Below, in pieces: positions 62,018 through 64,000 of a stretch of DNA of 64,000 bases. The notes beneath the pieces were generated by a model. That model saw only the letters and a list, made by a program, of their open reading frames with translations, did no database searches and had not been told where the DNA came from. How positions within the stretch are numbered: the first letter of the stretch is position 1; each line of letters starts with the position of its first letter. Both the position numbers and the translations under genes were made by a program. This DNA comes from Gemmatimonadota bacterium (lineage in GTDB: Bacteria; Latescibacterota; UBA2968; UBA8231): NCBI GenBank assembly GCA_028875335.1, contig JAPPEF010000327.1, positions 1 to 64,000 of the forward strand. The letters are read 5' to 3'.

Positions 62018-64000
62018 ATGAAGGCCATAGTTGGGGGGCTTATTGGGCTAATTTTAGAAGGTGGTGCCGGCGCGGAGCCGCCCGTAGAGGCACTGAGGGG
62101 AAGCGTCCTTCCGCAAGGCTTTAGCTTGGGCCAGAATTATCCCAATCCTTTCAACCCCTCCACGATTATTCCCTACCAACTGTCAGTTTCTGCCCACGTT
62201 CGGTTAGAGGTGTTCAACCTACTAGGACAGCGCATTGCGACGTTGGTCGATGGGCAACGGCCGGCTGGCACTCATACCGCGATGTGGAATGCCACAGGTG
62301 CGGCGGGAGTCTATATCTATCGGCTGACGATGGGTGGGGCGAGTTTGGCTCGCCGAATGGTGCTAGTTGATGGGCTAGCTGGAATTCCGATCGGCAAGGC
62401 GGTAGCCCCGCTCACTGCATCCCAGTCGCCGCCGGCTCCAGACTTGGTGGTTCAACTGCCTTGGGTAAACCACAGCATCCAGAAAACGGGTCAACCCTTT
62501 AGGATAAAAGTCATAGTGCACAACCAAGGAAACGGAGAGGCAGCTTCGACGACCTTGCGCTACTATCGATCGACGGACGCGACGATATCTGTAAAAGATA
62601 GTCTAGTAGGCACGGATTCCGTGGGCCGCCTAAATGCTTTGAGCAACAGTCCAGAGTCGATTGCCCTAAAGGCCTCGTGGAGGGTAGGAACTTATTACTA
62701 CGGGGCGTGTGTAGATGCGGTGAGCGGAGAGAGCGATACCAACAACAATTGTTCGGATGCCGTGCGTACTGAGGTGATTCCGATAGGAACCGGTGGTAGA
62801 TCCGCCTTGGTGGCCCTGTACGACGCGACCGATGGACCCAACTGGAAGAACAACACCAACTGGCTGAGCAACAAACCCCTTGCGGATTGGTATGGCGTCA
62901 CGATTTCCAACTGGGAAGTGAGGGAACTGGACCTTTCCAACAATAAGTTGAGTGGGACAATCCCATCCGAGTTGGGCGATTTGTCCTACCTGACGACGCT
63001 GTCCCTTCACACCAATGCGCTCACTGGTCCCGTGCCGTCGGCGTTGGGCAATCTGTCTAACCTGACGACACTATCTCTTTACACCAATGGTCTGACGGGT
63101 GCGCTGCCGTCGGCGTTGGGCGATTTGTCCAACCTCCGCTATTTGTCCCTTCACACCAATGCGCTCACTGGTCCCGTGCCACCGGCGTTGGGCAATCTGT
63201 CCAACTTGATGACGCTGTCTCTTCACACCAATGGTCTGACGGGTGTGCTGCCGTCGGCGTTGGGCGACTTATCCAGCTTGCGCTCTCTGTTTCTCGATAC
63301 CAATGCGCTCACTGGTCCCGTGCCACCGGCGTTGGGCAATCTGTCCAATCTTGAGAAGCTATATCTCAACCAAAACGCGGGTCTAGCGGGAGTATTACCC
63401 CATGCCCTTATCCGCCTCAGCCTCACGGATCTAATACTAAGTGGAACGCAGTTGTGCATGCCGCCGGACGACGAATTCCAGATGTGGCTACAGGGAATTC
63501 GGAATAGGCGCGTTCCCATCTGCATCCGCAGCGACGAGCCGCAGGTGTACCTGACGCAGGCGACGCAATCGCTGGCGCATCCCGTACCCTTAGTGGCCGG
63601 AAAGCCAGCTCTCTTGCGAGTGTTCGTCACGGCGCGTCAGGCCCTTGATGTCGGCATACCTCCGGTGCGTGCGACCTTCTATCGCAATGGCATTTGGGTG
63701 CATACCGCGGATATTCCAAATCGGCAAGGGGAGATCCCTAGGGCCGTTGACGAAGGCGTGCTCTCGGCGTCGGCCAATGCGGAGATTCCTAGTTCGGTTG
63801 TGAGTCCAGGGTTGGAGATGGTGGTCGAAATCGATCCCGGTGGTACGTTGGACCCCGCCTTGGGCCTTGGTGGTCGCATACCCGAGACGGGTCGGATAGC
63901 TTTAGACGTGAGGGAAGTGCCACCGCTCGACCTGACGCTGGTTCCCTTGCTCTGGGAGGAAGCCCCAGACCGTTCTATACTGGACGAAACCGAGGGCTTG
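62018..64000 (+). CDS. Secreted leucine-rich-repeat protein, 3' end beyond window
   Basis: The first possible start is ATG 62018 (a stop codon lies 12 bases upstream in frame); 661 codons run open to the window edge. The N-terminus MKAIVGGLIGLILEGGAGAE is a weak signal-like stretch. Residues about 28-125 form a 'PNPFN' sorting-type module (SLGQNYPNPFNPSTIIPYQL, VFNLLGQRIATLVDG, GVYIYRLTMGG), which normally ends such proteins but here begins one. A CARDB-like region (about 145-245) is followed by about seven LRR units of plant-like type (LTTLSLHTNALTGPVPSALG, about 300-460). The visible C-terminal part (LAHPVPLVAGKPALLRVFVT) is beta-rich. A surface adhesion or binding role is inferred. Confidence 0.85.
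   Translation, partial: MKAIVGGLIGLILEGGAGAEPPVEALRGSVLPQGFSLGQNYPNPFNPSTIIPYQLSVSAHVRLEVFNLLGQRIATLVDGQRPAGTHTAMWNATGAAGVYIYRLTMGGASLARRMVLVDGLAGIPIGKAVAPLTASQSPPAPDLVVQLPWVNHSIQKTGQPFRIKVIVHNQGNGEAASTTLRYYRSTDATISVKDSLVGTDSVGRLNALSNSPESIALKASWRVGTYYYGACVDAVSGESDTNNNCSDAVRTEVIPIGTGGRSALVALYDATDGPNWKNNTNWLSNKPLADWYGVTISNWEVRELDLSNNKLSGTIPSELGDLSYLTTLSLHTNALTGPVPSALGNLSNLTTLSLYTNGLTGALPSALGDLSNLRYLSLHTNALTGPVPPALGNLSNLMTLSLHTNGLTGVLPSALGDLSSLRSLFLDTNALTGPVPPALGNLSNLEKLYLNQNAGLAGVLPHALIRLSLTDLILSGTQLCMPPDDEFQMWLQGIRNRRVPICIRSDEPQVYLTQATQSLAHPVPLVAGKPALLRVFVTARQALDVGIPPVRATFYRNGIWVHTADIPNRQGEIPRAVDEGVLSASANAEIPSSVVSPGLEMVVEIDPGGTLDPALGLGGRIPETGRIALDVREVPPLDLTLVPLLWEEAPDRSILDETEGL
62918..63420 (+). 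repeat. 72-nt leucine-rich repeats with 144-nt higher-order period
   Basis: About seven units, with period starts near 62990, 63062, 63134, 63206 and 63278. Units alternate between a TNALTGPVPxALGNLSN form and a TNGLTGxLPSALGDLSx form, so every second unit is nearly identical in DNA as well as protein. Confidence 0.88.

Noticed and set aside
62918..63420. Regular repeats at 72 bases resembling a CRISPR array
   Set aside because: The units are in frame, encode leucine-rich repeats, and have no distinct repeat/spacer structure.
1..64000. tRNA, rRNA, riboswitch or integrase genes
   Set aside because: I looked for cloverleaf-like, rRNA-core and integrase motifs by eye and found none that I could support.

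Overview
The window comes from a moderately GC-rich Gram-negative bacterium rich in exported proteins. Secreted proteins with FlgD-Ig/T9SS-type 'PNPFN' modules, CRTAC1-like proteins (FG-GAP/VCBS repeats plus ASPIC/UnbV), lipoprotein TPR and parvulin proteins, DUF6785-type membrane proteins and discoidin-like proteins are the mix I associate with uncultivated FCB-related lineages such as Latescibacterota or Poribacteria. That placement is an inference from gene content; no rRNA or tRNA gene was seen.

Layout. 1-6376 (minus strand): three related secreted discoidin-like proteins, the first cut by the window edge, and a short secreted CBM9-like protein with a stem-loop leader and a perfect palindromic terminator. 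6567-12283: an FGE-like protein, a di-heme cytochrome c peroxidase with a C-terminal FlgD-Ig module, and a large CRTAC1/TPR lipoprotein. 12472-15905: a paralogue of the CBM9-like protein, a DUF6785-type membrane protein and a small TPR protein. 15966-23236: a parvulin lipoprotein, then a divergent CRTAC1/TPR lipoprotein overlapping a membrane-anchored spermidine-synthase-like protein. 23343-26671: a DUF4389 protein, an alpha/beta hydrolase, and an AT-rich island with a PD-(D/E)XK nuclease and a RelE-type toxin. 26696-32312: a tightly coupled operon of CRTAC1, TPR lipoprotein, parvulin lipoprotein and a His-rich multi-pass membrane protein. 32482-36231: an FAD-linked oxidase and an SDR, split by a GC-rich sugar-isomerase insert between 173-bp direct repeats. 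36240-38162: a probable two-gene defence unit (AAA ATPase plus DUF4276 TOPRIM-like protein) with a possible DUF499-like remnant. 38279-46121: a mutarotase-like secreted protein and a second coupled operon (CRTAC1, TPR, HAD, FGE-like, CRTAC1). 46180-51841: a complete Dpp/Opp-type peptide ABC transporter. 51968-53344: two unknown proteins and an HTH protein. 53358-61936: a sugar/glycoside cluster (two aldo/keto reductases, Gfo/Idh/MocA oxidoreductase, DUF6785 protein, GH116-like glucosidase, NAD-dependent epimerase). 62018-64000: a partial secreted leucine-rich-repeat protein.

How it fits together. The recurring theme is a cell-surface module of CRTAC1-type propellers, TPR lipoproteins, parvulin chaperones and FGE-like domains, found in several rearranged copies. 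The parvulins are likely to help fold the other exported proteins; the role of the module is unknown. The peptide transporter and the glycoside cluster suggest a heterotroph living on peptides and plant- or algal-type glycosides. Mobile or defence DNA is confined to short islands (25169-26671, 34347-35288, 36240-38162) and to dispersed palindromes in intergenic gaps.
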